Positions 45,671 to 54,597 of a stretch of DNA of 64,000 nt are shown here, one piece after another (position 1 is the stretch's first letter; the number at the start of each line of letters is the position of its first letter). Source of the DNA: Chelatococcus asaccharovorans (GTDB taxonomy: Bacteria; Pseudomonadota; Alphaproteobacteria; Rhizobiales; Beijerinckiaceae); NCBI RefSeq assembly GCF_003201475.1, contig NZ_QJJK01000002.1, positions 434,001 to 498,000 on the forward strand, read 5' to 3'. The notes beneath the pieces were generated by a model that saw only the letters and a program-made list of their open reading frames with translations, had not been told where the DNA came from and did not search any database. Position numbers and translations under genes: made by a program.

Positions 45671-45780
45671 AACCGCAACCAGCCGACGCACGTTCCGGCT
45701 CCATGCGTTTTGCAGCAAACCGTCATTGTAACCCCTCAAGCCACGCAGCATTCTCTTCGAAACGATAAGGGGAACGTCCT

Positions 45781-46731
45781 ATGGCCCTGCCAGAAACGGC
45801 GGATTACTGGGGCAGCCGGCCGCCGCAGCCGCTCGTGATGCCGCGACGGCGGCGCCCGCTCCTATCCGCCGACGAGATCCGCGCCTATGGCTTCGTCGCG
45901 CCGCTCGTGGTGCTTGAAATCCTGTTTGTCGTCACGCCGCTGGTGATCGGCTTCTACTACAGCCTGCATCGGGTCGATTACTTCGAACTGACGTCGTTCC
46001 GGGGCTTCGACAACTATTGGCGCGTCCTGACATCCCCGATGGTTCTCGCAAGTCTCGCCGCGACTGCCATCTTCGCCATCGGCGCGCTCATCCTGACGTT
46101 GTCTGTCGGCTTGAGCCTCGCACTCTATCTCGAGCAGGATACGCGCTGGAACATCTTTGCGCGGGCTGCGGCACTTGTGCCCTATGTCATCTCGATGCTC
46201 GTGGGCTCGCTTCTGCTCCGCTGGATCTTCTCCACGGATTCGGGGCTGGTGGCGGCCGCACTCGGCCCCTTTGGGCTCGGCGACACGACAATCCTCGCCG
46301 ACCCCACGGCGGCGATGGGCGCGCTCATCTTCAACGCCGGCTGGCGCGACAGCGCCTTCGCCATGATCCTGCTGCTCGCCGGGTTGAAGAGCATTCCGCC
46401 CCAGCTGCATGCTGCCGCCCGTGTCGATGGTGCAAGCGCGTGGTACCGCTTCCGCCACGTCACGCTGCCGCTCATGCGCATTCCGATCCTGATCGCGGTG
46501 GTGCGCCTGCTGATCCATTTCGTGAATGTGCTCACCTTCGCGCTGGTGCTGACCGGCGGAGGCCCGAACGGGGCGACACAGACGATGGGGCTGGCGATGT
46601 ATCGGCTTGGTTTCCTCGACGCGCGCATCGGCGAAGCCAATGCACTCGCCATCCTCGTGTTCCTGTTCAATATCGTGCTCATCGCCATCAATGTCGTCTT
46701 GTTCAGCGAACGCCGGAGGGCTGCACCATGA
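45781..46731 (+). CDS. Carbohydrate-type ABC importer permease (UgpA/MalF-like)
   Basis: Inner-membrane permease of 316 residues, AAGGGGAA before the ATG. Six hydrophobic segments begin with IRAYGFVAPLVVLEILFVVTPLVIGFYYSL. The EAA loop is LHAAARVDGASAWYRFRHVTLPLM. Cytoplasmic N-terminal 35 residues are Pro/Arg-rich. It is the first gene of a CUT1-type operon and overlaps the next permease gene by four bases. The transported compound is likely a sugar or polyol. Confidence 0.91.
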   Translation: MALPETADYWGSRPPQPLVMPRRRRPLLSADEIRAYGFVAPLVVLEILFVVTPLVIGFYYSLHRVDYFELTSFRGFDNYWRVLTSPMVLASLAATAIFAIGALILTLSVGLSLALYLEQDTRWNIFARAAALVPYVISMLVGSLLLRWIFSTDSGLVAAALGPFGLGDTTILADPTAAMGALIFNAGWRDSAFAMILLLAGLKSIPPQLHAAARVDGASAWYRFRHVTLPLMRIPILIAVVRLLIHFVNVLTFALVLTGGGPNGATQTMGLAMYRLGFLDARIGEANALAILVFLFNIVLIAINVVLFSERRRAAP

Positions 46732-47597
46732 GGCCGGATTCGCCAGGCAAGGCCGCGATCCCGCTCTGGAAGCGCCGCCAGCGGATGCGCGCGCTGGTGC
46801 GCCGCGCCATCAATCTGGCCATCGCACTCGTCGCCCTCTTCCCGATCCTCTGGGGATTGTCGACGTCTTTCAAGACGACCCCCGAGCTTGCCACATTCCC
46901 GCCCACGCTGCTGCCCGCGCATCCCACTCTGGAGCACTACGCGCTTTTGTTTCGGACGGGTATCGAGCGCTACATGCTGAACAGCGTCTTCCTGTCCGCC
47001 GCGACGGTCATCGGCTGTCTCGCCTTCGGCAGTCTCGCGGCCTATGCGATGGCGCGCGTCAAGTTCCGCGGCGGAAACACGCTGCTTCTCGTTATCGTCG
47101 CGCTGATGAGTATCCCGCTGCCGTCTCTCCTGGTGCCGACTTTCACCTTCCTTGCGCAACTCGGGCTTCTTGACAGTCTGACCGGCCTTGCGCTGCTTTA
47201 TATCGCCTATCAATTGCCGATCGCCGTCTGGGTGCTCTACGGATATTTCCTCACCATTCCGATCGAGCTTGAACATGCCGCGCGCGTCGACGGCTATTCC
47301 CGCTTTGCGACGCTGCGCAAGGTCATCCTGCCCCTGTCGGGGCCGGGCCTGGTCGCTGCCGGCCTGTTCGTCGTTACATTCGCCTGGAACGACTTTGTCG
47401 TCGCCGTGGCGATGACCTCGTCCGATGCAGTCAGAACGCTGCCCGTCGCCATCTACGGCTATCTCGGCTTCTATGGCCGCGAGTGGGGGCCGCTGACGGC
47501 CTCGGCGATACTCTCCACCATTCCCGTCATTGTCGTCTTCATCGTCTTCCAGCGCTTCTTCCTGGGCGGAATGACGAGCGGCGGCGTCAAGAGCTGA
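46728..47597 (+). CDS. Carbohydrate-type ABC importer permease (UgpE/MalG-like)
   Basis: Permease of 289 residues from the ATG at 46728, with GGAGGG upstream and an ATGA overlap with the first permease gene. ALVALFPILWGLSTSFKTTPEL is the classical opening, and the EAA loop is IELEHAARVDGYSRFATLRKVILPLSGPGL. Its partner is the preceding gene product. The longer open frame to the left overlaps that gene and is ignored. Confidence 0.91.
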   Translation: MRPDSPGKAAIPLWKRRQRMRALVRRAINLAIALVALFPILWGLSTSFKTTPELATFPPTLLPAHPTLEHYALLFRTGIERYMLNSVFLSAATVIGCLAFGSLAAYAMARVKFRGGNTLLLVIVALMSIPLPSLLVPTFTFLAQLGLLDSLTGLALLYIAYQLPIAVWVLYGYFLTIPIELEHAARVDGYSRFATLRKVILPLSGPGLVAAGLFVVTFAWNDFVVAVAMTSSDAVRTLPVAIYGYLGFYGREWGPLTASAILSTIPVIVVFIVFQRFFLGGMTSGGVKS

Positions 47598-47602
47598 ATG
47601 CC

Positions 47603-48781
47603 ATGACCACATCCGTCCAGTTCCGCGGCGTCACGAAACGCTTCGGCTCCGCCGAGGCACTCTCGGCCCTCGATCTCAAGGTCGAGCCCGGCGAGTTCGT
47701 CTCGCTGCTCGGCCCGTCGGGGTCGGGAAAATCGACCACGCTCGGCCTTCTCGCCGGGCTCATCGAGGCTGATGAAGGCGAGATCCTGATCGGCGATCGC
47801 ATCGTCAACGATATCGGGCCTGAAGGCCGCGACATCGCCATGGTGTTCCAGAACTATGCCCTCTATCCGCATATGACCGTCTTCGAGAACCTCGCCTTTC
47901 CCTTGCGCGCCCGCGGGCGGCGGCGCCCGGAGAGCGAGATCGAGAGCCGCATCGCGGCGGTGGCCCATGCGCTCGGCCTGCCCGACCTGCTGCATCGCTA
48001 TCCCCGCGAATTGTCGGGCGGACAACAGCAGCGCGTCGCGCTCGGTCGCGCCATGATCCGCGAACCGAAGGTCTTCCTGCTCGACGAGCCTTTGTCGAAC
48101 CTCGATGCGCGGCTGCGCATCCGCATGCGCCACGACATCAAGGCTCTCCATGCAGCGATCGGCTCGACGATCATCTATGTCACGCATGACCAGGCCGAGG
48201 CCTTGTCGATGTCATCCCGCATCGCCATTTTCGACAAGGGAAAGCTGCAGCAATACGCATCCCCCTTCGAGATATACAATCGTCCGGCCAATATCTTCGT
48301 TGCCAATTTCGTCGGCGAGCGTGAGACACTCTTCCTTGACGGGGCCATCGCGACAGATCCCGCGCTTTGCTTTCGCTGCCGCGATGAGGCATTGGCGATC
48401 CGCCCGGGCGCAACCAACCTCGGCGCCGTCGCCGGGCGCCCGCTCAAGCTCGGGCTTCGCACGGAGGCTGTCGAGCTCGTCCCCGCCGACGCCCCCGCCG
48501 CTTTCCCCGTCACCGTCTCACAGATCGAGCTCGCCGGGCCGGATATCATCGTCTATGCCACGACCGGCACAGGCATCGAGCTTTGCTGCCGCGTGCCCGC
48601 AAACCGCCCGATCGCGCGCGGCGACCGGTTGCATGCGGCGCTCGTGCCGGAGGCGCTGCATCTTTTCGATCCGGAGACAGGGGCCGCGATCGCGCTGCCG
48701 GCCCTGGAGAATAGCCAAGGCCGCCGCGAACCCGCGGCCGCCGCATTCGCCTACAAGGACGCCGTCCAAAGAACGGCCTGA
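47603..48781 (+). CDS. Carbohydrate-type ABC importer ATP-binding protein (UgpC/MalK-like)
   Basis: ATPase of 392 residues. Walker A is GPSGSGKSTTL, the Q-loop MVFQNYALYPHMTV, the signature LSGGQQQRVALGRAM and Walker B VFLLDEPLSNLDA. A C-terminal TOBE/OB regulatory domain (about residues 235-370) is typical for CUT1 ATPases that interact with regulators or form dimers. It is six bases after the permease gene. Confidence 0.91.
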   Translation: MTTSVQFRGVTKRFGSAEALSALDLKVEPGEFVSLLGPSGSGKSTTLGLLAGLIEADEGEILIGDRIVNDIGPEGRDIAMVFQNYALYPHMTVFENLAFPLRARGRRRPESEIESRIAAVAHALGLPDLLHRYPRELSGGQQQRVALGRAMIREPKVFLLDEPLSNLDARLRIRMRHDIKALHAAIGSTIIYVTHDQAEALSMSSRIAIFDKGKLQQYASPFEIYNRPANIFVANFVGERETLFLDGAIATDPALCFRCRDEALAIRPGATNLGAVAGRPLKLGLRTEAVELVPADAPAAFPVTVSQIELAGPDIIVYATTGTGIELCCRVPANRPIARGDRLHAALVPEALHLFDPETGAAIALPALENSQGRREPAAAAFAYKDAVQRTA

Positions 48782-48805
48782 GGGGCGCGCCAGGACGCGT
48801 GCCCC
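48782..48805 (+). promoter_or_regulatory. GC hairpin ahead of the binding-protein gene
   Basis: GGGGCGCG pairs with CGC and GCCCC, leaving a two-base bulge, directly after the ATPase stop. No T-run follows. It may adjust expression between the ATPase and the binding protein. Confidence 0.4.
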
Positions 48806-48854
48806 GGTTTAAGCACGCGCAACCTGACCGCCAGAGACCAACGGGAGGAAACCA

Positions 48855-50168
48855 ATGTCAGCTCAACAATCGCGTGGATTGACGTCGCGTGCGGTTGCGC
48901 TCGCGGGTATCGTCGCCAGCATGATCACCGCCGGGCCGCTCGCGGCCCAGACCACGGTCACCATGTGGACGTTCCTCGATCCCAACAAGACATCGCCGCG
49001 CGAGGTGGCGCTCAAGGAGATCATAGCCGGCTTCGAAGCGGCCAATCCGTCCATCAGGATCAAGGTGGAGCCGCAGGACTTCGCGCAGATGCCGCCCAAG
49101 TTCTTCCTCGGCCACCGGACCGGTGGCAATCCGGACCTCGTCTGGATCGACGCGAAGAATCTTGGCGGCCTCTCGCAATCCGGCGCCGGAGCCGATCTCA
49201 ACGCGCTCGTCACCAAAGCCTGGTCGCAGGCCGACCGCGACGACTTCTTCGTGAAGGCGGGCTGGAATGCCGCGCTGAAGGACGGCAAGCTGACGGCCAT
49301 GCCGCTCTTTCATGGCGCGAGCGTCATCTACTATCGTAAGGACCTGTTGAAGGCGGCCGGCATCGATCCCGCCAGCCTCACGACATGGGACGCGCTCGCC
49401 GCAGCCGCAAAGAAGCTCACAACCGACAAGGACGGCGACGGCCGTGTCGACGTCTGGGGCTTCGGCATGCCGCTTGCCGCCATCAAGACGGAAAGCACTC
49501 CAGCGCTTATCGGCATGCTGGATCAGGACGGCGGCCCCTTCAAAGGCTGCAAGGCGAACTATGCGACGCCCGAGGGTATCAAGTCCCTTGGCTTCACGGC
49601 GGATCTCATCACCAAGGACAAGGTGACCCCACAGGAGGCCCTCGTCCAGAATGTCGACGACATTACCGAACAGTTCACCGCCGGGCGCTATGCGATGGCG
49701 ATCACGTCCAATCTTCGATTCAGCGTCATCGCCAAGGCTGCCGCCTTTGGTGGCGACAATATCGGCATCATCGCCTGGCCATCGTGGTCCGGCAAGAAGC
49801 CCGCACCGATGCCGGTGTCCGGCTGGTGGATCGCCGCCTGGCAGAAATCGCCGCGCCTCGCCGAAGCCGCGAAGTTCATCGATTATCTCGCCAGCAAAGA
49901 CTCCATCGCCAAATGGATGACGGTCGGCGGACAGGTGCCCATCCGCAAGTCCCTTCTCGACAGTCCTTTCCTCAAGCAACCCGCCAACGGCTGGATGACG
50001 ACCATGGTCGATGCCTGGAGCACGTCGAGCTGGATGGAACCGACCGAATGCAACACGCGCACCTTGCAATCGGCCCTCAACGAGGCGGTCAGTCGGGTCG
50101 TCCTTGACAAGGTTGACCCAAAGGCCGCCCTTCAGGAGGCCGAGCGGAAGTTCGCCGACGCGCAATAA
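48855..50168 (+). CDS. Carbohydrate-type ABC importer solute-binding protein (SBP_bac_1)
   Basis: Periplasmic receptor of 437 residues with GGGAGGA before the ATG. The N-terminus TSRAVALAGIVASMITAGPLAAQ is a Sec signal. The mature protein starts TTVTMWTFLDPNKTSPREVALKEIIAGFEAANPSI, the family-1 pattern for sugars and glycerol-3-phosphate. KAGWNAALKDGKLTAMPLFHGASVIYYRKDLLKAAGI is also typical (quoted in part of a longer block). It lies last in the operon, an order opposite to the other importers here. Confidence 0.9.
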   Translation: MSAQQSRGLTSRAVALAGIVASMITAGPLAAQTTVTMWTFLDPNKTSPREVALKEIIAGFEAANPSIRIKVEPQDFAQMPPKFFLGHRTGGNPDLVWIDAKNLGGLSQSGAGADLNALVTKAWSQADRDDFFVKAGWNAALKDGKLTAMPLFHGASVIYYRKDLLKAAGIDPASLTTWDALAAAAKKLTTDKDGDGRVDVWGFGMPLAAIKTESTPALIGMLDQDGGPFKGCKANYATPEGIKSLGFTADLITKDKVTPQEALVQNVDDITEQFTAGRYAMAITSNLRFSVIAKAAAFGGDNIGIIAWPSWSGKKPAPMPVSGWWIAAWQKSPRLAEAAKFIDYLASKDSIAKWMTVGGQVPIRKSLLDSPFLKQPANGWMTTMVDAWSTSSWMEPTECNTRTLQSALNEAVSRVVLDKVDPKAALQEAERKFADAQ

Positions 50169-50221
50169 TGGGCGCGACTATCGAATATCGTTTGCCGGCG
50201 ACTTTCGCGACGCGCAGCCAT

Positions 50222-50246
50222 CGGCCGCCACTCGAAGCGGCGGCCG
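50222..50246. terminator. Bidirectional terminator-like hairpin between convergent operons
   Basis: Perfect 8-bp stem CGGCCGCC / GGCGGCCG with a 9-base loop, in the 78 bases between the sugar importer and the leftward polyamine-type importer. It ends exactly where the permease gene ends. There is no T-run, so termination may need Rho. Confidence 0.5.
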
Positions 50247-51077
50247 TCAGGCCCGGCGGCCTGTGAAGACATTCAAGCCGACGAGCCGATCAATCGCGAT
50301 GACGATAATGGCCGACCCGATGACGGACCAGGTGGAAACCGCCGCAATGATCGGCCGATATTGATAAAGGAGATATTCATAGATCTTGATCGGCAGCGGC
50401 TGGAGTTCCCGGGGTGTCAGGAAGATTGACACCGAGAAGTCGTTCCACGACGTGATGAAAGCGAATAGAAAACCGGCGATCACGCCCGGTTTGATCAGCG
50501 GCAGCGTAATGGACAGAAAAGTCCGCCAGGGCGTTGCGCCGATGCTGCTTGCCGCATCTTCCAAGGCCGGGTCGAGATTTTCGGTAACAGCCGTAATCGT
50601 TCTCACGGGGTAGGGCATCGTGATAATGATATGCCCGATCATGAGGACAAACAGGTTCGTCAGGCCGAAGATATACATCATGACCTGATAGAGGGCGAGC
50701 GCGAAGATGACCGATGGGACCAGAAGCGGGCCCATGAAGGACAGTGTCAAGACGCGCCCCACCGCCGGCGACATTCTGCGTAACACCAAGGCCACGGGCA
50801 GCGCAAACAGCGTCGATACCGATGCAGAGACGAGCGCAACGACGAGGCTGACCATGGCGCCGTTGACGAAGCTGCCTTCGGTCAGCGCCATCACCATCCA
50901 CTTCAGGCTCAGCGACCGCGGCGGAAAGGTCATGGAATCCGCGTTCAGGGCCGAACCCGCCACGACGATGAGCGGCGCGACGACGAAGATAAAACTGCAG
51001 AACGCGGCGATCTCCAGGCCCGTCGGCAAGCGGAGCCGGAACGTCGATCGATTGAGGTTGTGCGAAGCGGCGGCCAT
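50247..51077 (-). CDS. Polyamine/iron-type ABC importer permease (PotC-like)
   Basis: Inner-membrane permease of 276 residues, GAGGTGAG before the ATG. Six hydrophobic segments; GLEIAAFCSFIFVVAPLIVVAGSALNA opens the domain, and the EAA loop is LEDAASSIGATPWRTFLSITLPLIKPGV. It is the last gene of the leftward operon. Its neighbours make it the partner of the next permease. Confidence 0.9.
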   Translation of the reverse strand: MAAASHNLNRSTFRLRLPTGLEIAAFCSFIFVVAPLIVVAGSALNADSMTFPPRSLSLKWMVMALTEGSFVNGAMVSLVVALVSASVSTLFALPVALVLRRMSPAVGRVLTLSFMGPLLVPSVIFALALYQVMMYIFGLTNLFVLMIGHIIITMPYPVRTITAVTENLDPALEDAASSIGATPWRTFLSITLPLIKPGVIAGFLFAFITSWNDFSVSIFLTPRELQPLPIKIYEYLLYQYRPIIAAVSTWSVIGSAIIVIAIDRLVGLNVFTGRRA

Positions 51078-51081
51078 GGAC

Positions 51082-51987
51082 TCACCTCAAGGTCCGAAAC
51101 GTTCGGCTGACGACAAACAGGTAGATCGCCGTGATCAGTAAGCTCAGAATTGTCAGGCTGATCCCGATGGCCGCGGCGAAGGGGAAATTGCCCTGGATGG
51201 CGGCCTGCTCGTAAGCCATCATGCCCATCATGCGCACCCGCCCGCCGCCCATCAGGGCCGGAATGGCGAAGGCGGCCGCGTTGAGCGTGAACGCGATCAA
51301 CGTTCCCGCGACCACGCCGGGCAGGGAAAGCGGGAAGGTTACAGCCCAGAAGGTTCTGTAGCGATTGGCCCCGACACTGGCCGCCGCTTCCTTCAAGGCT
51401 GGATCAATGGCCGCGATGACGCCAATCAGCGGGAGAACGACATAAGGGACGGCGATCTGTATGAGGCCGATGAGAACGCCAAGCTCCGTGTACATGATGC
51501 GTATACGCGGCATCCCGATCAGTCCGAAGACGCTGTGAACAAGGCCGCCGTTCATCAGGAGCACGTTGAGGCCGAATATGCGAATAACGATGTTCACCGC
51601 CAGCGACACAACAACCATGCTCGTTATCAGGCCGCGCCGCTGCGGCGGAAGTTCGGCGATATAATAAGCCAGCACATATCCGATCAGTAACGCAAATACT
51701 GTCGACAGAACAGAAAGCTTGATTGTGGTCCACAGCGCCGTCTCGAGATAGAACGGATCTGTCCAAAATCGCGCATAGTGCTCCAGCGTGCCGGTGAATT
51801 CCGGCGGGCTGCCGATTTCATGGGTGGAGAGACTGGTGGCGACCAGCCAACCCATCGGAATGAAGAAGAACACGACCACGAAGACGAAAGGCAAGAACAC
51901 CGAGCTGCGGCCGAGCAGTTCACCCGCATTCACCCCAAGGCCACGCCCGCGGATCTCAGTCCTCTGCAATGACTGCGTTGCTGACAT
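51082..51987 (-). CDS. Polyamine/iron-type ABC importer permease (PotB-like)
   Basis: Permease of 301 residues. VFLPFVFVVVFFFIPMGWLVATSL is the first membrane segment and the EAA loop is LKEAAASVGANRYRTFWAVTFPLSLPGV. Its start overlaps the ATPase gene by 32 bases, indicating coupled translation. It forms the pore with the following gene product. Confidence 0.9.
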   Translation of the reverse strand: MSATQSLQRTEIRGRGLGVNAGELLGRSSVFLPFVFVVVFFFIPMGWLVATSLSTHEIGSPPEFTGTLEHYARFWTDPFYLETALWTTIKLSVLSTVFALLIGYVLAYYIAELPPQRRGLITSMVVVSLAVNIVIRIFGLNVLLMNGGLVHSVFGLIGMPRIRIMYTELGVLIGLIQIAVPYVVLPLIGVIAAIDPALKEAAASVGANRYRTFWAVTFPLSLPGVVAGTLIAFTLNAAAFAIPALMGGGRVRMMGMMAYEQAAIQGNFPFAAAIGISLTILSLLITAIYLFVVSRTFRTLR

Positions 51988-53038
51988 TTATCCTGACCTT
52001 GTCTCCGGGCTCCAGCACGTCGGCATTGGAGCGCTCCTGCAGGAACAGGAGCGTGTCGGACCCGTCATCCGGACTGAGGCCGTAACGGACAGCTGCCCCC
52101 TCGTAGATGACCTCGCGAACAACGCCACTGAATTCGTTTGCCGCGACAGGAGATGGTTCACGACGAAGAAGCATCCACTCCGGCCGCACGATGACGCGAA
52201 CCTTGTCACCCGATCGCACCCCGCTCGGCGCATAGGCGTCGACGACCGACCCGCCGGCGAGCCTCACGCGGCCGCGTTCGTTCCCTTCGATCGCCAGCAC
52301 GTCGCCATCGATGAAATTGGCGCTCCCGAGGAAGCCGGCAACGAAACTGTTGGCCGGTCGCTCGTAGACCGTACGGGGATCAGCCACCTGCTGGATGCGG
52401 CCGGATTGCATGACGACCACCCTGTCCGACATCGACAGGGCCTCCTCCTGGTCATGCGTGACGAACAGCATCGTCACCCCGAGGGAACGCTGCAGGCGCT
52501 TGAGCTCGATGCGCATATCCTCGCGGAGACGTCGATCCAGGTTGGACAGAGGTTCGTCAAGAATGATGACCTCGGGGTCGATCGCCAGAGCGCGCGCCAT
52601 CGCGACGCGTTGCTGCTGCCCCCCGCTCAACTCGCGCGGGTAACGATCCTTCAGTCCCGTCAGGCGCACCATCTCAAGCGCCCGATCAACCCGGCGGGCG
52701 ATCTCCTCGCGCGCCAGCTTGCGGATGCGCAGACCGAACGCGAGGATCTCGAAGACCGTCATATGCGGCCAGAGGGCATAGTTCTGGAAAACAACGCCGA
52801 TGTTCCTGCGATAGGGCGGAAGATGCGTCACATTTCTTCCCCGTATCGTGACCTGGCCCTCATCGGGGATAATGAACCCCCCGATGATGCGAAGTGTCGT
52901 CGTCTTGCCGCAACCGCTCGGGCCGAGAACCGTGACAAATTCGCCGCGCTTGATCTGCAGCGAAACGTCGTTGAGAACGTCCACGTTTCGGTATCGCTTG
53001 CCGCAATGCGAAAGTTCTATATCGATACTGTCAGACAT
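51956..53038 (-). CDS. Polyamine/iron-type ABC importer ATP-binding protein (PotA-like)
   Basis: ATPase of 360 residues from the ATG at 53038, whose A is shared with the TAA stop of the binding-protein gene. Walker A is GPSGCGKTTTLRI, the Q-loop VVFQNYALWPHMTV, the signature LSGGQQQRVAMARAL and Walker B VIILDEPLSNLDRR. The C-terminal TOBE domain begins near residue 270 (RLAGGSVVDAYAPSG). A longer frame to 53074 has no ribosome site. Confidence 0.91.
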   Translation of the reverse strand: MSDSIDIELSHCGKRYRNVDVLNDVSLQIKRGEFVTVLGPSGCGKTTTLRIIGGFIIPDEGQVTIRGRNVTHLPPYRRNIGVVFQNYALWPHMTVFEILAFGLRIRKLAREEIARRVDRALEMVRLTGLKDRYPRELSGGQQQRVAMARALAIDPEVIILDEPLSNLDRRLREDMRIELKRLQRSLGVTMLFVTHDQEEALSMSDRVVVMQSGRIQQVADPRTVYERPANSFVAGFLGSANFIDGDVLAIEGNERGRVRLAGGSVVDAYAPSGVRSGDKVRVIVRPEWMLLRREPSPVAANEFSGVVREVIYEGAAVRYGLSPDDGSDTLLFLQERSNADVLEPGDKVRINVSNAVIAED

Positions 53039-54060
53039 TACCGCTGAACTTCCCGGTCCCAGCGGGACTGCCACTGATCATAAACCGTCACAATGTATTT
53101 CCAGTCGGCGCTCTGGAGATCGTCAATGTTCTTCGGGTTGAGCATAAGCTTTGCCTGCAGTTCGGGAGGCAACACCGTATTGCGGTTCGTCGGGAAGTAG
53201 CCGAGCTTCTCGGCCATACGGACCCCGGATTCCGGGCTGAGCAGATGATTGACGAGCTTCTGGGACAACTCGCCATTCGGCCGGCCAGCAACAACACTGA
53301 GGGTCGAGGACAGGGGAAAGAACCCTTCCTTCGGAATGGCACCCTGGATCTTGACCCCCTCGACATCGCGCGCCCAGGCAATGCGGCCGTCGGTCCACAT
53401 GCTCATCGCAATCTGATCGTTGCGATAAAGCTCAAGATGATCGGCATGGGCATTGATCCACACATCGATATTGCGGGCGATCTTTGCGAGTTCGGCGAAG
53501 CCGGCGTCCGGATTGCGCTCACTGCCGCCCGCGAGCTTCGCGAACAACGTGATTAGCTCGATATTTTCCGGGCGAAAGCCGCGCAGCGCTATACGGCCCT
53601 TATACTCCGGCTTGGCGAGATCGTACCATGATTCCGGCGGCTTCACCTCCGCTGGATTATAGGCAATTACATAAGCACCGAAATTGGCGGCGATGACAGC
53701 GTCCGAGTAGATCGCCTTGGGATGAAGCGCCTTTAGATTTGGAATAAGCTTCGCATCCAACGGCGCGAAGGACCCCTCCGCCTCCATGCGCAGCGCGAAG
53801 ACCGGATCGGAAACGATAACATCGATCTCCTTGTTGCGGACGCGCGCGATATTATTGGCGCCCGATCCCGGAATGATCGTGACCTTGACGTTGTTCTCCT
53901 TCTCGAAGGACTTCACGCTTTCGGCCATCGCCTCATCATAGGCGCCGCCGAAGCCGCTCAAGATCAGCTCGCGTTGCTGCGCCGCAGCGACAGAGCCGAA
54001 AGTCGCAACCGCTGTGACGATCAGGCCGGCAAGCACGGCCCGACTCTTTATCCACTTCAT
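53038..54060 (-). CDS. Polyamine/iron-type ABC importer solute-binding protein (PotD/AfuA-like)
   Basis: Periplasmic receptor of 340 residues. The ATG at 54060 has GGGG 8 bases upstream and starts MKWIKSRAVLAGLIVTAVATFG, a Sec signal cleaved near AAA-QQR. An ATG at 54096 would add a charged leader. LILSGFGGAYDEAMAESVKSFEKENNVKV is the usual N-terminal block of the SBP_bac_6/8 group for polyamines, iron or phosphonates. It heads the leftward operon. A GTATATAC site at 54462-54469 suggests co-control with the divergent paralogue pair beyond. Confidence 0.9.
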   Translation of the reverse strand: MKWIKSRAVLAGLIVTAVATFGSVAAAQQRELILSGFGGAYDEAMAESVKSFEKENNVKVTIIPGSGANNIARVRNKEIDVIVSDPVFALRMEAEGSFAPLDAKLIPNLKALHPKAIYSDAVIAANFGAYVIAYNPAEVKPPESWYDLAKPEYKGRIALRGFRPENIELITLFAKLAGGSERNPDAGFAELAKIARNIDVWINAHADHLELYRNDQIAMSMWTDGRIAWARDVEGVKIQGAIPKEGFFPLSSTLSVVAGRPNGELSQKLVNHLLSPESGVRMAEKLGYFPTNRNTVLPPELQAKLMLNPKNIDDLQSADWKYIVTVYDQWQSRWDREVQR

Positions 54061-54597
54061 GACTCGTTCCCCTTTTTTGGCTTTTTTGTCCGCCATGTCG
54101 ACTACAACGGGCGGTGGAATACGATCGTGTCCGATCTGAGCGGAAGATGCTCTAACGCTGCTATTGTCGCGTCACACTCAAACCATGACACTGCGACGAC
54201 TATTCAGTACAATGACGTTTTTACTGACGACCAACATGATACGCTCCGCCTCGCGCCAGATCACATGCCGCCGAGCTATCGACACACAGATGCCAGTTCT
54301 TCGAAGACGAGACACAAGGCACAGGGCCCGTGGGAGCTGGAGGATGGCTGTCGGTATCGGCGCCGGCCTCGCGAGCAACCGCCCCGCCGGCTCGGACATA
54401 TTCAGCTCCAACCGAAATGCTGAAACAAGCACCTCCTGTGTCGAAGGCATATCGCCATTTAGTATATACATTTACACAGGCTGAAGAGGGGCGCAAGCAT
54501 CATTTCGGAATGCCCGGCTTATCTGGGCTCTCTGACGCAACCGTTCCGGCCGGCCTCGTGCTCACCCTGGGCATCCGCCAGCCTACAGCTTCGCGGA
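54061..54597. other. Gene-free leader region of the PotD-type operon
   Basis: About 540 bases between two minus-strand genes. Short open frames here have no ribosome sites and no recognisable products. The only clear sites are the palindrome at 54462-54469 and the TATACT box that overlaps it on the minus strand. That implies a long leader of some 400 bases or a further promoter closer to the gene. Confidence 0.6.
54458..54474 (-). promoter_or_regulatory. HutC-like operator upstream of the PotD-type operon
   Basis: TTTAGTATATACATTTA contains the perfect 8-bp palindrome GTATATAC (54462-54469). The same core followed by NTTTA occurs at 55851 before the plus-strand paralogue. On the minus strand, TATACT here could be a -10 box. 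Confidence 0.5.

Noticed and set aside
45306-45780. Repeat-rich stretch as a CRISPR array or insertion sequence
   Set aside because: The repeats are not regularly spaced, differ in sequence, and no transposase or cas gene is near.
53974-54597. Short open frames in the PotD-type leader
   Set aside because: No ribosome sites, composition unlike neighbours, no similarity recognised; treated as untranslated.
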